A stretch of 64,000 nucleotides of DNA, taken from positions 113,490-177,489 of the forward strand of contig DATBKZ010000059.1 of assembly GCA_036555615.1 (NCBI GenBank), written 5' to 3'. Position 1 is the stretch's first letter. Each line of letters begins with the position of its first letter. The DNA comes from SG8-41 sp036555615. GTDB lineage: Bacteria > Pseudomonadota > Gammaproteobacteria > Burkholderiales > SG8-41. Shown in pieces: positions 40,251-49,143 of this stretch. The position numbers and the translations under genes were made by a program. The notes below the pieces were generated by a model. That model ran no database searches. It saw only the letters and a list, made by a program, of their open reading frames with translations, and had not been told where the DNA came from.

Positions 40251-41654
40251 TCAGGCGGTGAGCAGCGGCCGCAGCTTGCGCACGCTGGAAAGCCGGTCGA
40301 GCGTCCATGCGGCGTCGCACAGCTTGCGCGCGCGGGCCTTGCCCAGCACGGGCGCCATCAGGTGGTCGGCCTTCTCATCCACTTCCGCGCGCGTCATGGG
40401 ATTCTGGGCGGTGCCGCGGACGGCCTTCGTGTGATGGCGCAATTCGCGGCCGTCCTTCAACTTCAGCTCCACGATCGCCTGGCGCGAGGGCAAAGCGCGC
40501 GTCATCTCCTCGTCGGCTACGAGCTCGATGCGGCTCCTCAGCGCGAGCACGCCGCGGTTCTTCATGCGCTTCTCGTCGTGCGAGGACGCGAAGGTAACGA
40601 TGCCATCCTCCAGCATCACTGCGCACATGTGCTGCATGCAGATGTCGGGCATCGTCCGGTTGTCGGTGGTGTTGGCGCCCTGTTTCGACACGCGGACCGT
40701 CAGCTTCTCGACGTCGGCGGCGCGGATCCCGTGCGCACGGATGAGATCGAGCAGGGAGTCGAGCGGCGCCTGGATGGGGGAGCCCACGGACCAGCGCTTG
40801 ATGTTGGTGTTCATGATCTCGTAGGTGGACCCGAGCCCCCGTACCAGCCGCTGGGGGTCCGGCGCCCTGCCGATGCGGCGCGTCTCGTCATAGGCCACGA
40901 AGAAGTTGCGCTCCCCGGTGAACACGTCGTCGACGCCGGTGAACCCCGCGCTCACCATGGTGGCGGCCACCACGCCGTTGCGCGCCGGCATGCCGCCGAA
41001 ATCGAAAGCCTTCTCGATGTGCTCCTCGTCGCGCATCCAGCACGAGATGCCGGAGCATTGCTGCGCGGCATAGGAAAGCAGCCAGCGTGCCTGTGCAGCG
41101 TCCACGCCCGCGAGCGCGCCGGCGGCGGCGGCCGCGCCGAAGCTCGGCCCGAAGCTGTGGCTCGAGTGCCCGACGTCCCGGAAGTCATAGTCGCCCAGCG
41201 CCATGTTCACCCGGGTGCCGACGTCGTAGCCGAGCGCGACCGCGCGCAGGAATGCCGCGCCGCTGCGGTTCCCGCGCTCGGCCATTGCCAGCGCCGCGGG
41301 CACGATGGCGCATCCCGGATGGCAGAGGGAGGGCGCGTGCGAGTCGTCCGTCTCATCGGCATGGCCGAGCATGCCGTTGGCGAGGGCCGCGTGCTGGGCG
41401 CTCGTGACGAGGCGCGAGCCGATCACGCTCGCCTCCTTCGCCCCGCCCAGCGCCCTCACGTAGGTGATCGCCTTCTTCCCGGGCAGCAGCCGCGAGCCCG
41501 AAACCATCGCCGCGATCGTGTCGAGCACGTGATGCTTCGTCTTCTCGACGGCCTCCTGCGGCAGCGGCCGCTCGAGTGCGCCCGCAAGGTACTCCGACAA
41601 CTCCTTCATCAGCGGCGATATCTCGGTGCTCGAGGCATGGGCCTTCTTTTGCAT
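40251..41654 (-). CDS. MmgE/PrpD family protein
   Basis: 467 aa from the ATG at 41654 (MQKKAHASSTEISPLMKELS); an open frame continues upstream without support. Family blocks include LEHVLDT-like KHHVLDTIAAMVSGSRLLPG, ANGMLGHADETDDSHAPSLC, GPSFGAAAAAGALAGVDAAQ and a C-domain VSKQGANTTDNRTMPDICMQ. It heads the operon and is probably the first step's dehydratase or isomerase for a tricarboxylate or hydroxy-acid (inference). The promoter may lie in 41655-41800, together with a divergent one for purE. Confidence 0.87.
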   Translation of the reverse strand: MQKKAHASSTEISPLMKELSEYLAGALERPLPQEAVEKTKHHVLDTIAAMVSGSRLLPGKKAITYVRALGGAKEASVIGSRLVTSAQHAALANGMLGHADETDDSHAPSLCHPGCAIVPAALAMAERGNRSGAAFLRAVALGYDVGTRVNMALGDYDFRDVGHSSHSFGPSFGAAAAAGALAGVDAAQARWLLSYAAQQCSGISCWMRDEEHIEKAFDFGGMPARNGVVAATMVSAGFTGVDDVFTGERNFFVAYDETRRIGRAPDPQRLVRGLGSTYEIMNTNIKRWSVGSPIQAPLDSLLDLIRAHGIRAADVEKLTVRVSKQGANTTDNRTMPDICMQHMCAVMLEDGIVTFASSHDEKRMKNRGVLALRSRIELVADEEMTRALPSRQAIVELKLKDGRELRHHTKAVRGTAQNPMTRAEVDEKADHLMAPVLGKARARKLCDAAWTLDRLSSVRKLRPLLTA

Positions 41655-41801
41655 GGATGGTGGCGATCCTGGTTGAACCGGTCGGCCGGCGGGGTGGGGC
41701 GGAGGGGCGGAACACCGGTGGCGCTCCGCCCAAGGGCGGCCCTCGGAAAAAATGTTAACAGCCGCACGCCCTCCGCTCAACCCGGGCCGCACGCGGTGCG
41801 A

Positions 41802-41807
41802 TAAAAT
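41802..41807 (+). promoter_or_regulatory. Candidate -10 box of purE
   Basis: TAAAAT in GCGATAAAATGCGGGC, the usual betaproteobacterial -10 context, with a purine TSS around 41815. It overlaps an ATG at 41806, which argues that translation starts later. The -35 box is not clear (CTCAAC at 41777-41782 is the best candidate). Confidence 0.45.
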
Positions 41808-41838
41808 GCGGGCTCCCGAAAAGCCGCGAGCACCCACC

Positions 41839-42333
41839 GTGAAGAAGAATCTGGTTGGCATCGTCATGGGCAGCACCAGCGACTGGGAGGTGATGCAGCA
41901 CGCCGCGCGCAGCCTCGCCGACTTCGGCATCGCGTACGAGGCCCGCGCGCTCTCGGCGCACCGCTCGCCCGATGCCCTCGTGGAATGGGTCGAGGGGCTA
42001 GCGCAACAGGGGGCGAAGTGCTTCATCGCCGGCGCGGGAGGGGCGGCGCACCTCGCCGGGGTGGTCGCCGCGAAAACGGCCCTGCCCGTGCTCGCGGTGC
42101 CGATGCCCTCAAAGCACCTGCAAGGCCTCGATTCCCTGCTGTCCATGGTGCAGATGCCCAAGGGCATCCCGGTCGCGACCTTCGCCATCGGGGAGGCCGG
42201 AGCCGCCAACGCGGGTCTGTTCGCGGTCGCGATGCTCGCGCTCGAGGACGCGGCACTGGCGAAGAAGCTCGCCGATTTCCGGAAGAAGCAGGCCGACGCC
42301 GTGCTGGCTGCCAGGCTGCCCGAGCTCAAGTGA
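41839..42333 (+). CDS. purE: N5-carboxyaminoimidazole ribonucleotide mutase
   Basis: 164 aa, PurE class I. The motifs MGSTSDWEVMQ, ARALSAHRSPDALVEWVE and FIAGAGGAAHLAGVVAAKT (catalytic His and phosphate/CO2 sites) are unmistakable. The GTG at 41839 is chosen because the upstream ATG at 41806 overlaps the -10 box; ATG 41806 remains possible. It converts N5-CAIR to CAIR in purine synthesis, 4 bases before purC. No PurK is in the window. Confidence 0.92.
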   Translation: MKKNLVGIVMGSTSDWEVMQHAARSLADFGIAYEARALSAHRSPDALVEWVEGLAQQGAKCFIAGAGGAAHLAGVVAAKTALPVLAVPMPSKHLQGLDSLLSMVQMPKGIPVATFAIGEAGAANAGLFAVAMLALEDAALAKKLADFRKKQADAVLAARLPELK

Positions 42334-42337
42334 CGAC

Positions 42338-43228
42338 ATGACTCCCAACCACTCGACGCTGTTCGAATCCAGTCTCAAGAGCCTGGAGTTCCTGCACCGC
42401 GGCAAGGTGCGCGACCTCTATGCGGTCGGGTCGGACCGGCTGCTGGTGATCCAGACCGACCGGCTGTCGGCGTTCGACGTGATCATGCCCGATCCCATCC
42501 CGGAGAAGGGGCGCGTGCTGACCGAGATGTCATTCTTCTGGTTCCGGAGGCTCGGCCACGTCATCGCGAATCACCTGACCGGCGTCGCGCCGGAATCGGT
42601 CGTGGCGCCGGAGGAGCGCTGGCAGGTGGCGGGGCGCGCGATGGTGGTGCGCCGGCTGCAGCCGCTCAAGATCGAGGCGGTGGTGCGCGGCTACATCATC
42701 GGCTCCGGCTGGAAGGATTACCAGAGGACGGGAGCGGTGTGCGGCATCAAGCTGCCTGCGGGCCTCAAGGAGGCGCAGCAGCTGCCGGAGGTGATCTTCA
42801 CCCCCGCGACCAAGGCGCCGGCGGGAGAACATGACGAGAACATCTCCTTCGCGGAAGCGCAGAAGATCGTCGGTGCCGACCTGGCTGCGAAGGTGCGCGC
42901 GGTGTCGATCCAGCTCTACAGCGAGGCTGCCGCGTACGCAAAGTCGCGAGGCATCATCATCGCGGACACCAAGTTCGAGTTCGGGACCGACGAGAAGGGC
43001 GCGCTGGTCTTGATCGACGAGATCCTCACCCCCGATTCCTCGCGCTTCTGGCCGGCGGCCGGTTACCGCGTAGGCATGAGCCCGCCATCCTTCGACAAGC
43101 AGATCGTGCGCGACTGGCTCGAGACGCAGCCCTGGAACAAGAAGGCGCCCGCGCCGAAGCTGCCGCCCGAGGTGCTGAGGAAGACCTCCGAGAAGTATCA
43201 AGAAGTGCTGCGCCTGCTGGCGTCCTGA
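42338..43228 (+). CDS. purC: SAICAR synthase
   Basis: 296 aa. Recognised by LHRGKVRDLYAVGSDRLLVI, QTDRLSAFDVIMPDPIPEKG, EAVVRGYIIGSGWKDYQRTG and LVLIDEILTPDSSRFWPAAG. Condenses CAIR with aspartate using ATP. The length is that of the longer PurC group common in proteobacteria and in yeast-like ADE1. Next to purE in the usual order; the pair is probably one transcript. Confidence 0.97.
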   Translation: MTPNHSTLFESSLKSLEFLHRGKVRDLYAVGSDRLLVIQTDRLSAFDVIMPDPIPEKGRVLTEMSFFWFRRLGHVIANHLTGVAPESVVAPEERWQVAGRAMVVRRLQPLKIEAVVRGYIIGSGWKDYQRTGAVCGIKLPAGLKEAQQLPEVIFTPATKAPAGEHDENISFAEAQKIVGADLAAKVRAVSIQLYSEAAAYAKSRGIIIADTKFEFGTDEKGALVLIDEILTPDSSRFWPAAGYRVGMSPPSFDKQIVRDWLETQPWNKKAPAPKLPPEVLRKTSEKYQEVLRLLAS

Positions 43229-43249
43229 CCTGCAGGAAAAGGAGTTTGC

Positions 43250-43621
43250 ATGGCAGAGGTTCGAGGCTACACGGTGCACGCCCGCTCCACCGATACTTTC
43301 GGGCGGGTGCTGTGCAATACCCGCAATCATCATTTCATCGTGGACGGGCCGGTGCAGAACGGCTGCCCGGGCGAGGCGCTCACGCCGGCGGAGCTCTTCC
43401 TCGCGGGCATCGCCGCCTGCGGGGTCGAGCTCGTCCAGGTGATCGGCCGGGAGCAACAGCTCGCGCCGCAAATCCGCGTCGAGATCGAGGGCGCGATCGA
43501 TCGCGCGAATCCGGTGCGCAAGGACCTGACGGTCTTCAACACCGTGCGCCTGCGTTTCAGCCTGACGGGCGTGACGCGCGCACAGGGCAACGACCTGATC
43601 GAGCGCTTCAAAGGCCGCTGA
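43250..43621 (+). CDS. OsmC-family protein
   Basis: 123 aa, small OsmC/YhfA-type. CPGEALTPAELFLAGIAACG includes the two reactive cysteines (about residues 44 and 64) used by OsmC/Ohr thiol peroxidases, though the second falls earlier than in Ohr. The end FSLTGVTRAQGNDLIERFKG is typical. Roles range from organic hydroperoxide reduction to unknown; substrate not set. A good Shine-Dalgarno (AAAAGGAG) precedes the ATG. About 200 bases follow before the antiporter gene, with a GC-rich hairpin near 43694-43714. Confidence 0.85.
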   Translation: MAEVRGYTVHARSTDTFGRVLCNTRNHHFIVDGPVQNGCPGEALTPAELFLAGIAACGVELVQVIGREQQLAPQIRVEIEGAIDRANPVRKDLTVFNTVRLRFSLTGVTRAQGNDLIERFKGR

Positions 43622-43825
43622 CCACTGTACGGCAGCGTCGCGGTCGCGACGCCGGACACCAGGGTCGAGGTGAGCACCGAGTCGTAACAGCGGGCGCGGG
43701 AGGCCTCCCCGCGCGCAACGCTGGCGGGTAGCGGGATCGGGCCGCGAATCCCGCCATCGCGCTTTTCCTGACGGCACGCCCGGGATCGACGTTCACGCAG
43801 CGCCTGATCCTGCATAATCGCCTGC

Positions 43826-45544
43826 ATGGGATTTCTCAACGAGCTGGTCTTCTATGGCGCGCTGCTGGTCGTGCTCAGCATACTGGCGAGCGCGTTTTCC
43901 TCCCGGTTTGGCGCCCCGATCCTCCTCGTCTTTCTCTTCCTCGGCATGCTCGTCGGTGAAGACGGCCCGGTCGGCGTCAAGTTCGACAATTTCGAGCTCG
44001 CCTATCTCGTCAGCACGCTCGCGCTCGCGATCATTCTGTTCGACGGCGGCGTAAGCACCCGCGCCGGGAGCTTCCGGGTGGCGCTCCGCCCCGCGGTGTC
44101 GCTCGCCACGCTGGGAGTGGTCATCACGGCCGTGATCACCGGCGCGTTCGCGAGCTGGCTGCTCGGGCTGAGCTGGCTGCAGGGACTGCTGATCGGGTCC
44201 ATCGTCGGCTCCACCGACGCGGCGGCGGTGTTCGCCCTGCTGCGGTCGCGCGGGATGGAGCTTCAGGAGCGGGTCCGCGCGACGCTGGAGGTCGAGTCCG
44301 GGAGCAACGACCCGATGGCCGTGTTCATGGTGGTGGTGCTGGTCGAGGCGCTGGCGGCGGGGCACCACACGCTGTCCCCGCTCGTCGCCGTGGAGTTCGT
44401 CAAGCAGATGGGACTGGGCGCGCTCGGGGGCTTCCTCGCAGGCCGGGCGTTGGTCTGGCTCATCAATCACCTCAACCTCGAGACCGGCCTCTACCCCCTG
44501 CTCGCCGCGGCCGGCGGGGTAACCACCTACGGCCTGGTCACGGTGGCGGGCGGCAGCGGCTTTCTCGCGATCTATCTGGCGGGCGTCATCCTCGGCAATT
44601 CGCCGCTGCAGGCGATGCGGGACGTCCGCCGCGTCAGCGATGGGCTGGCGTGGCTCGCGCAGATCATGATGTTCCTGCTGCTGGGGCTGCTGGTCACGCC
44701 CTCCCAGTTCCTGCCGGTCGCCCTGCCGGCGCTGCTCGTGGCGCTGGCCCTGATGCTGGCCGCCCGACCGATCGCCGTGTGGGTGAGCGTCCTGCCGTTC
44801 CGCGTGCCCTGGCGCGAGCAGCTCTTCATGAGCTGGGTGGGGCTGCGCGGCGCGGTCCCGATCGTGCTGGCGACTTTTCCGCTGCTCGCCGGGCTCGAGC
44901 AGGGCTTCGTCTATTTCAACACCGCGTTCATCGTGGTGCTGATGTCGTTGCTCCTGCAGGGGTGGACGATCGCGCCGCTCGCCCGCGCGTTGAAGCTCGA
45001 GGTCCCACCGAGCGTCCGGCCGCTGCAGCAGATCGACCTCGACATTCCGGGGCAGTTCCACCACGATTTGCTCGGTTACCAGCTCGAGGCCGACAGCCTC
45101 GCCGCCGGCAAACCGCCCGCTCGCTTGCCGCTGCCGCCGGACGTGGAAATCGCCGCGGTTGTCCGCGGCACGCGGGTCATGAACCTCGCATCGCTCGGGC
45201 CGCTTCAGGCGGGCGACTACTTGTACGTGCTGGCCGCGCCGGAGCACGCCGAGTCGCTCAACCGGCTGTTCGGGGTGGCGCACGGCCCGGACCGCCTCGA
45301 GGAGCACCGCTTCTTCGGCGATTTCGTCCTCAACGGCGATGCGCTGGTGAAGGATGTCGATGCGCTCTACGGCCTCGGCTTCCACGAACACGGGCCCGAA
45401 GAGACCCTTACCGAGTTTCTCAAGCGGAAATTCCGGGGCGCCCCCGTGGTCGGCGACCGGCTGCGCCTGGGTCCGGTCGAGCTGGTGGTGCGGGAGGTGG
45501 ACAAGGGCCTTATCACCCGCGTCGGCCTGAAGCTGCACGACTGA
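43826..45544 (+). CDS. nhaP2: K+/H+ (Na+/H+) antiporter, NhaP2-type, with RCK-C domain
   Basis: 572 aa. About 12 membrane segments in the first 390 residues, from MGFLNELVFYGALLVVLSIL, with CPA1 motifs LFLFLGMLVGEDGPVGV, ILFDGGVSTRAGSF, GSIVGSTDAAAVFALLRSRG and ESGSNDPMAVFMVVVL. The cytoplasmic C-part (about 400-480) is a TrkA-C/RCK-C domain, and a CorC-like end follows, as in NhaP2/CvrA. It expels K+ (or Na+) for protons at the inner membrane. CATAAT sits 8 bases before the ATG, so the transcript leader would be very short. Confidence 0.9.
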   Translation: MGFLNELVFYGALLVVLSILASAFSSRFGAPILLVFLFLGMLVGEDGPVGVKFDNFELAYLVSTLALAIILFDGGVSTRAGSFRVALRPAVSLATLGVVITAVITGAFASWLLGLSWLQGLLIGSIVGSTDAAAVFALLRSRGMELQERVRATLEVESGSNDPMAVFMVVVLVEALAAGHHTLSPLVAVEFVKQMGLGALGGFLAGRALVWLINHLNLETGLYPLLAAAGGVTTYGLVTVAGGSGFLAIYLAGVILGNSPLQAMRDVRRVSDGLAWLAQIMMFLLLGLLVTPSQFLPVALPALLVALALMLAARPIAVWVSVLPFRVPWREQLFMSWVGLRGAVPIVLATFPLLAGLEQGFVYFNTAFIVVLMSLLLQGWTIAPLARALKLEVPPSVRPLQQIDLDIPGQFHHDLLGYQLEADSLAAGKPPARLPLPPDVEIAAVVRGTRVMNLASLGPLQAGDYLYVLAAPEHAESLNRLFGVAHGPDRLEEHRFFGDFVLNGDALVKDVDALYGLGFHEHGPEETLTEFLKRKFRGAPVVGDRLRLGPVELVVREVDKGLITRVGLKLHD

Positions 45545-45545
45545 G

Positions 45546-46526
45546 ATGGTCACCGAACGCGAACTGGAAAATGCCGTCGCCGTGCTGCGCGCGGGCGGTC
45601 TCGTCGCATTCCCCACCGAGACGGTGTATGGGCTCGGCGCGGACGCATCGAATGCGGCGGCGGTGCGCAGGATCTTCGAGGCGAAAGGGCGGCCGGCCAC
45701 GCACCCGGTCATCGTGCATCTCGCGGACGCCGTGCAGCTCGCGAACTGGGCGCGGGAGGTCCCGGATGCCGCGCGCACGCTTGCGCGGAAATTCTGGCCG
45801 GGCCCCCTGACCGTGATTCTCAGGCGCGCGCCCCGGGTAAGCGACGTCGTGACTGGCGGCCAGGAAACGGTGGCACTGCGCGTGCCATCGCACCCAGTGG
45901 CGCTGCAGCTTCTTGCGCGTTTCGGCGGCGGCGTCGCGGCGCCTTCGGCCAACCGCCATGGGCGCGTCTCGGCCACGGCCGCGGAGCACGTGCGGAGCGA
46001 ATTCGGCGCCGCGGTCGAGTGCGTGCTCGATGGCGGCGAGGCGCAGGTCGGCATCGAGTCCGCGATCGTCGACCTTTCCAGTGGCACGCCGGTGCTGCTG
46101 CGCCCCGGCTGGATCACTGCTTCCGAAATCGAGGAAACACTGGGCGTCCGGCTCGCTGCCCCGGCCGCTGGCGCGCCGCGGGCGCCGGGGACGCTCACTG
46201 CGCATTACGCGCCCCGCACAAGGCTGACCCTCGTCGAGGGGGACCTTCTCGTAGAGCTCGCGACGACGCTCATGCGGCAGGGCCGGATGGTCGCCGCGCT
46301 CGCGCTTGGGGAGGCGCGGCCACTGCTCGCGGGTGTGACCTGGATCGGCGCGCCGCGCGATGCCGCGGGCTACGCCCATGCGCTCTACGCCAGCTTGCGC
46401 CGGCTCGATGACGCCGGATGCGACACGATCCTGGTCGAGCAGCCGCCGCGGGCGCCTGAGTGGGCGGCGATCAACGACCGCCTGGCGCGGGCGGCCGCGG
46501 GCGCTTCCCCACCGGAGTCTACGTAG
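45546..46526 (+). CDS. L-threonylcarbamoyladenylate synthase (Sua5)
   Basis: 326 aa, the long Sua5 form: YrdC domain (residues 1-190) with GLVAFPTETVYGLGADASNA, FEAKGRPATHPVIVHLADA, FWPGPLTVILRRA and APSANRHGRVSATAA, then a C-terminal Sua5 domain (about 215-326). Makes threonylcarbamoyl-AMP for the tRNA t6A modification. The ATG starts 1 base after the antiporter stop. Confidence 0.94.
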   Translation: MVTERELENAVAVLRAGGLVAFPTETVYGLGADASNAAAVRRIFEAKGRPATHPVIVHLADAVQLANWAREVPDAARTLARKFWPGPLTVILRRAPRVSDVVTGGQETVALRVPSHPVALQLLARFGGGVAAPSANRHGRVSATAAEHVRSEFGAAVECVLDGGEAQVGIESAIVDLSSGTPVLLRPGWITASEIEETLGVRLAAPAAGAPRAPGTLTAHYAPRTRLTLVEGDLLVELATTLMRQGRMVAALALGEARPLLAGVTWIGAPRDAAGYAHALYASLRRLDDAGCDTILVEQPPRAPEWAAINDRLARAAAGASPPEST

Positions 46527-46978
46527 CACCAAAAGTGGGCGGTTCTCCTGTTCGCGGAGCATGTGTCGTGAGCCAGGTCCTGGGATACTCAGCCTTCCGC
46601 ACCTGGTACGCAATTCCCCTCCAGAAGAAGGACATGGGAGAGGCGCAGTGCGGAGCGCGGATTGACGGAATAGGATGGGTTGAATGGTTGTTGCCGGCGC
46701 CTGAAGGGGTGATGTCCGGAGCCTCGATATGGCTGCAGAAATCCGTTAGAATCCCCTTCGCATATTGTGGACCCGACGTCAGGATTGGCCAATAAAAGAG
46801 GCTGGGCCGGAGTCCTGGTGCAGCCGTAGCACCAGGCACAGAAGCAGCCAGACTGACTCCCGGCAATAAGATTGCCGGTGTCCGCCGTTCAGTGCCGCGC
46901 GAGCGGAGCGCGAATAGTGTTCCGGTCGTTGCAATCCGTGCGTCAGGGCGCGGTCCGCGCGCCAAGGAAGGAGGGGTA
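46527..46978. promoter_or_regulatory. Intergenic leader region of tctBA with two hairpins
   Basis: This 452-base gap has no gene I can support. It carries two perfect short hairpins at 46814-46836 (CCTGGTGC-AGCCGTA-GCACCAGG) and 46860-46878 (CCGGCAAT-AAG-ATTGCCGG), then a strong Shine-Dalgarno (AAGGAAGGAGGGG) before tctB. A -10-like TTAGAAT/CATATT lies near 46747-46766. The layout is that of a structured leader, possibly regulatory, but no known riboswitch is recognised. Confidence 0.4.
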
Positions 46979-47440
46979 ATGCGTTCCGATTTGCTGCACA
47001 ACAAGGATTTTCTGGCCGGGTTGCTGATGCTCGCCATCGGCGGCATCGGCTTCTACATGGCGCTCGATTATCCCTTCGGCACCACGCAGCGCATGGGCCC
47101 GGGATACTTTCCCCGGGTACTGGCTTTGATCCTCATGGTATTCGGGGTCTACGTTCTGTTTCGTGGGCTCAAAGTGGCGGAAAGGGTCAAGGGAGTCTGG
47201 GGGTGGCGGGCGCTCGCATGCATCACCGCGGCGCTCATTGTCTTTGGCTGGACCATGGACCGGCTAGGGTTCATTCCGGCGCTGGTCGCGATGTTCTTCG
47301 TGAGCGCATACGCCGGCCATGAGTTCAGGTGGAAGGAGGTCGTGATCCTGACCGCCCTGATGGTGCCGTTCGCGATCGGAGTCTTCATCTACGCGCTCGG
47401 CCTGCCGTATCCGCTGATGGTGGGCTTCGGAGGCTACTGA
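46979..47440 (+). CDS. tctB: Tripartite tricarboxylate transporter small membrane subunit TctB
   Basis: 153 aa from the ATG at 46979 (MRSDLLHNKDFLAGLLMLAI), backed by a long Shine-Dalgarno. Four hydrophobic segments: LLMLAIGGIGFYMALDYPFG, VLALILMVFGVYVLFRGLKV, ALACITAALIVFGWTMDRLG and VVILTALMVPFAIGVFIYAL, with the family motif GPGYFPRVLA. Small subunit of a TctABC-type symporter, together with TctA (2-base gap). No tctC is adjacent; any of the seven Bug proteins in the window could serve. Confidence 0.9.
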   Translation: MRSDLLHNKDFLAGLLMLAIGGIGFYMALDYPFGTTQRMGPGYFPRVLALILMVFGVYVLFRGLKVAERVKGVWGWRALACITAALIVFGWTMDRLGFIPALVAMFFVSAYAGHEFRWKEVVILTALMVPFAIGVFIYALGLPYPLMVGFGGY

Positions 47441-47441
47441 C

Positions 47442-48944
47442 ATGGACATGTTCAATAACCTCATCTTCGGGTTCACGGTCGCGCTCTCGCTTCAGAACCT
47501 GGCCTACTGCTTCCTGGGCGTCTTCGTCGGCACGCTGATCGGGGTGCTGCCGGGCATCGGCCCGCTCGTCACGATCGCCATGCTGCTGCCGCTCACCTTC
47601 AACCTGCCGCCGGTCCCGGCGCTGATCATGCTGGCGGGGATCTATTACGGGTCGCAGTACGGCGGCTCCACCACGGCGATCCTGGTGAACCTCCCCGGGG
47701 AGACCGCATCCGTGGTGACATGCCTCGACGGCTACCAGATGGCGCGCCAGGGTCGTGCCGGCCCTGCGCTCGCGATCGCGGCCGTGGCCTCGTTCTTCGC
47801 CGGCTGTGTCGGCACGCTCCTGATCGCGCTCTTCGGCCCGCCGCTCGCCGAATGGGCACTGAAATTCGGCGCGCCGGAGTACTTTTCGCTGATGCTGATG
47901 GGACTGGTTTCCGCGGCAGTGCTGGCGCACGGCGACATGGTGAAGTCGCTCGCGATGGTGGTGCTGGGGCTCCTGATCGGCATCGTCGGCACCGACGTCA
48001 ATTCGGGCATGGCGCGCTACAGCTTCGGCGTCCCCGAGCTGACCGATGGCATCGGTTTTTCGGTGGTCGCGGTGGGCCTCTTCGCCGTGGCGGAGATCGT
48101 GAGCAACCTCGAGTCCAAGGACCAGCGCGAAGTGTTTACCAGCAAGATCAAGAACCTGATGCCGACGCTCGAGGATTTGAAGCGTTCGGCGGGCCCGATC
48201 ATGCGCGGCACCGCAATCGGGGCGTTCTTCGGTGCGTTGCCCGGCACGGGGCCGTCGATCTCGGCGTTCTCCACCTATATGGTCGAAAAGAAAGTGGCGA
48301 AGGATTCCTCGCGCTTCGGCAAGGGCGCGATCGAAGGCGTGGCCGGGCCCGAAGCCTCGAACAATGCGGCGGCGCAGACGGCCTTCATACCCACCCTCAC
48401 CCTCGGCATCCCCGGCAGCGCCACGATGGCATTGATGCTGGGCGCGCTTACCATCCAGGGGATCGCGCCGGGGCCTCAGGTGATGACCTCGAAGCCGGAT
48501 CTGTTCTGGGGCCTGATCGCGAGCATGTGGATCGGCAACGCGTTGCTGGTGGTCATGAATCTGCCGCTGGTCGGCCTGTGGGTCCAGCTGCTGAAGATCC
48601 CCTACCGCTGGCTGTTTCCGTGCATCATCATGTTCTGCGCCGTGGGCAACTACAGCCTGAACAACAGCCCGGTGGATGTGTATATGTGCGCGCTGCTGGG
48701 CGTCCTCGGCTACACGCTCGCCAAGCTCGAGTGCGAGCCGGCGCCGCTCATCCTGGGCTACGTGCTCGGACCGTTGATGGAGGAGAACCTGCGCCGCGCG
48801 CTCCTGATCTCGCGCGGCGATCCGACGGTGTTTTTCACCCGTCCGATCAGCTTGAGCTTCATGATCCTGACGGCGTTCATCATGTTCATCATGATTGCGC
48901 CGGCGGTCCGCAAGAAGAAGGAAGAAGCGTATACGAGCGGCTAG
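47442..48944 (+). CDS. tctA: Tripartite tricarboxylate transporter large membrane subunit TctA
   Basis: 500 aa with about 11-12 membrane segments. TctA signatures: GVFVGTLIGVLPGIGPLVTI, YYGSQYGGSTTAILVNLPGE and, in the second half, GTAIGAFFGALPGTGPSISA and KGAIEGVAGPEASNNAAAQT. It is the permease that imports citrate-like or other carboxylates with Na+ or H+ in concert with a Bug protein. The C-terminus ends AVRKKKEEAYTSG. A terminator-like hairpin follows. Confidence 0.95.
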   Translation: MDMFNNLIFGFTVALSLQNLAYCFLGVFVGTLIGVLPGIGPLVTIAMLLPLTFNLPPVPALIMLAGIYYGSQYGGSTTAILVNLPGETASVVTCLDGYQMARQGRAGPALAIAAVASFFAGCVGTLLIALFGPPLAEWALKFGAPEYFSLMLMGLVSAAVLAHGDMVKSLAMVVLGLLIGIVGTDVNSGMARYSFGVPELTDGIGFSVVAVGLFAVAEIVSNLESKDQREVFTSKIKNLMPTLEDLKRSAGPIMRGTAIGAFFGALPGTGPSISAFSTYMVEKKVAKDSSRFGKGAIEGVAGPEASNNAAAQTAFIPTLTLGIPGSATMALMLGALTIQGIAPGPQVMTSKPDLFWGLIASMWIGNALLVVMNLPLVGLWVQLLKIPYRWLFPCIIMFCAVGNYSLNNSPVDVYMCALLGVLGYTLAKLECEPAPLILGYVLGPLMEENLRRALLISRGDPTVFFTRPISLSFMILTAFIMFIMIAPAVRKKKEEAYTSG

Positions 48945-48955
48945 CGGCTGCCGCC

Positions 48956-48982
48956 GGGGGGACGGCCTGTGTGCCGCCCCCT
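48956..48982 (+). terminator. Terminator-like hairpin after tctA
   Basis: GGGGGACGGC-CTGTGT-GCCGCCCCC with one bulged A, 12 bases past the tctA stop, followed by TTGAGGCTTTCTT. A modest T-rich tail makes this a probable rho-independent terminator. Confidence 0.6.
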
Positions 48983-49143
48983 TGAGGCTTTCTTCCCTGT
49001 CGTTCTTCAGCGCAACTGAGGCTTGCGCGAATACACCCATTTAAACAATTCGTTAGTCGTGTTGCGGCACCGCAACATCCGCTTTTGCGCGCCGCCCGAG
49101 GCGAGAGTAGGATTCGCGCCTTCCTGATTGCGGGCGGCATCGA

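Noticed and set aside
35597..41654. Methylcitrate cycle operon
   Set aside because: PrpD-like proteins are present, but PrpB, PrpC, AcnD/PrpF are missing and the partners are acyl-CoA enzymes.
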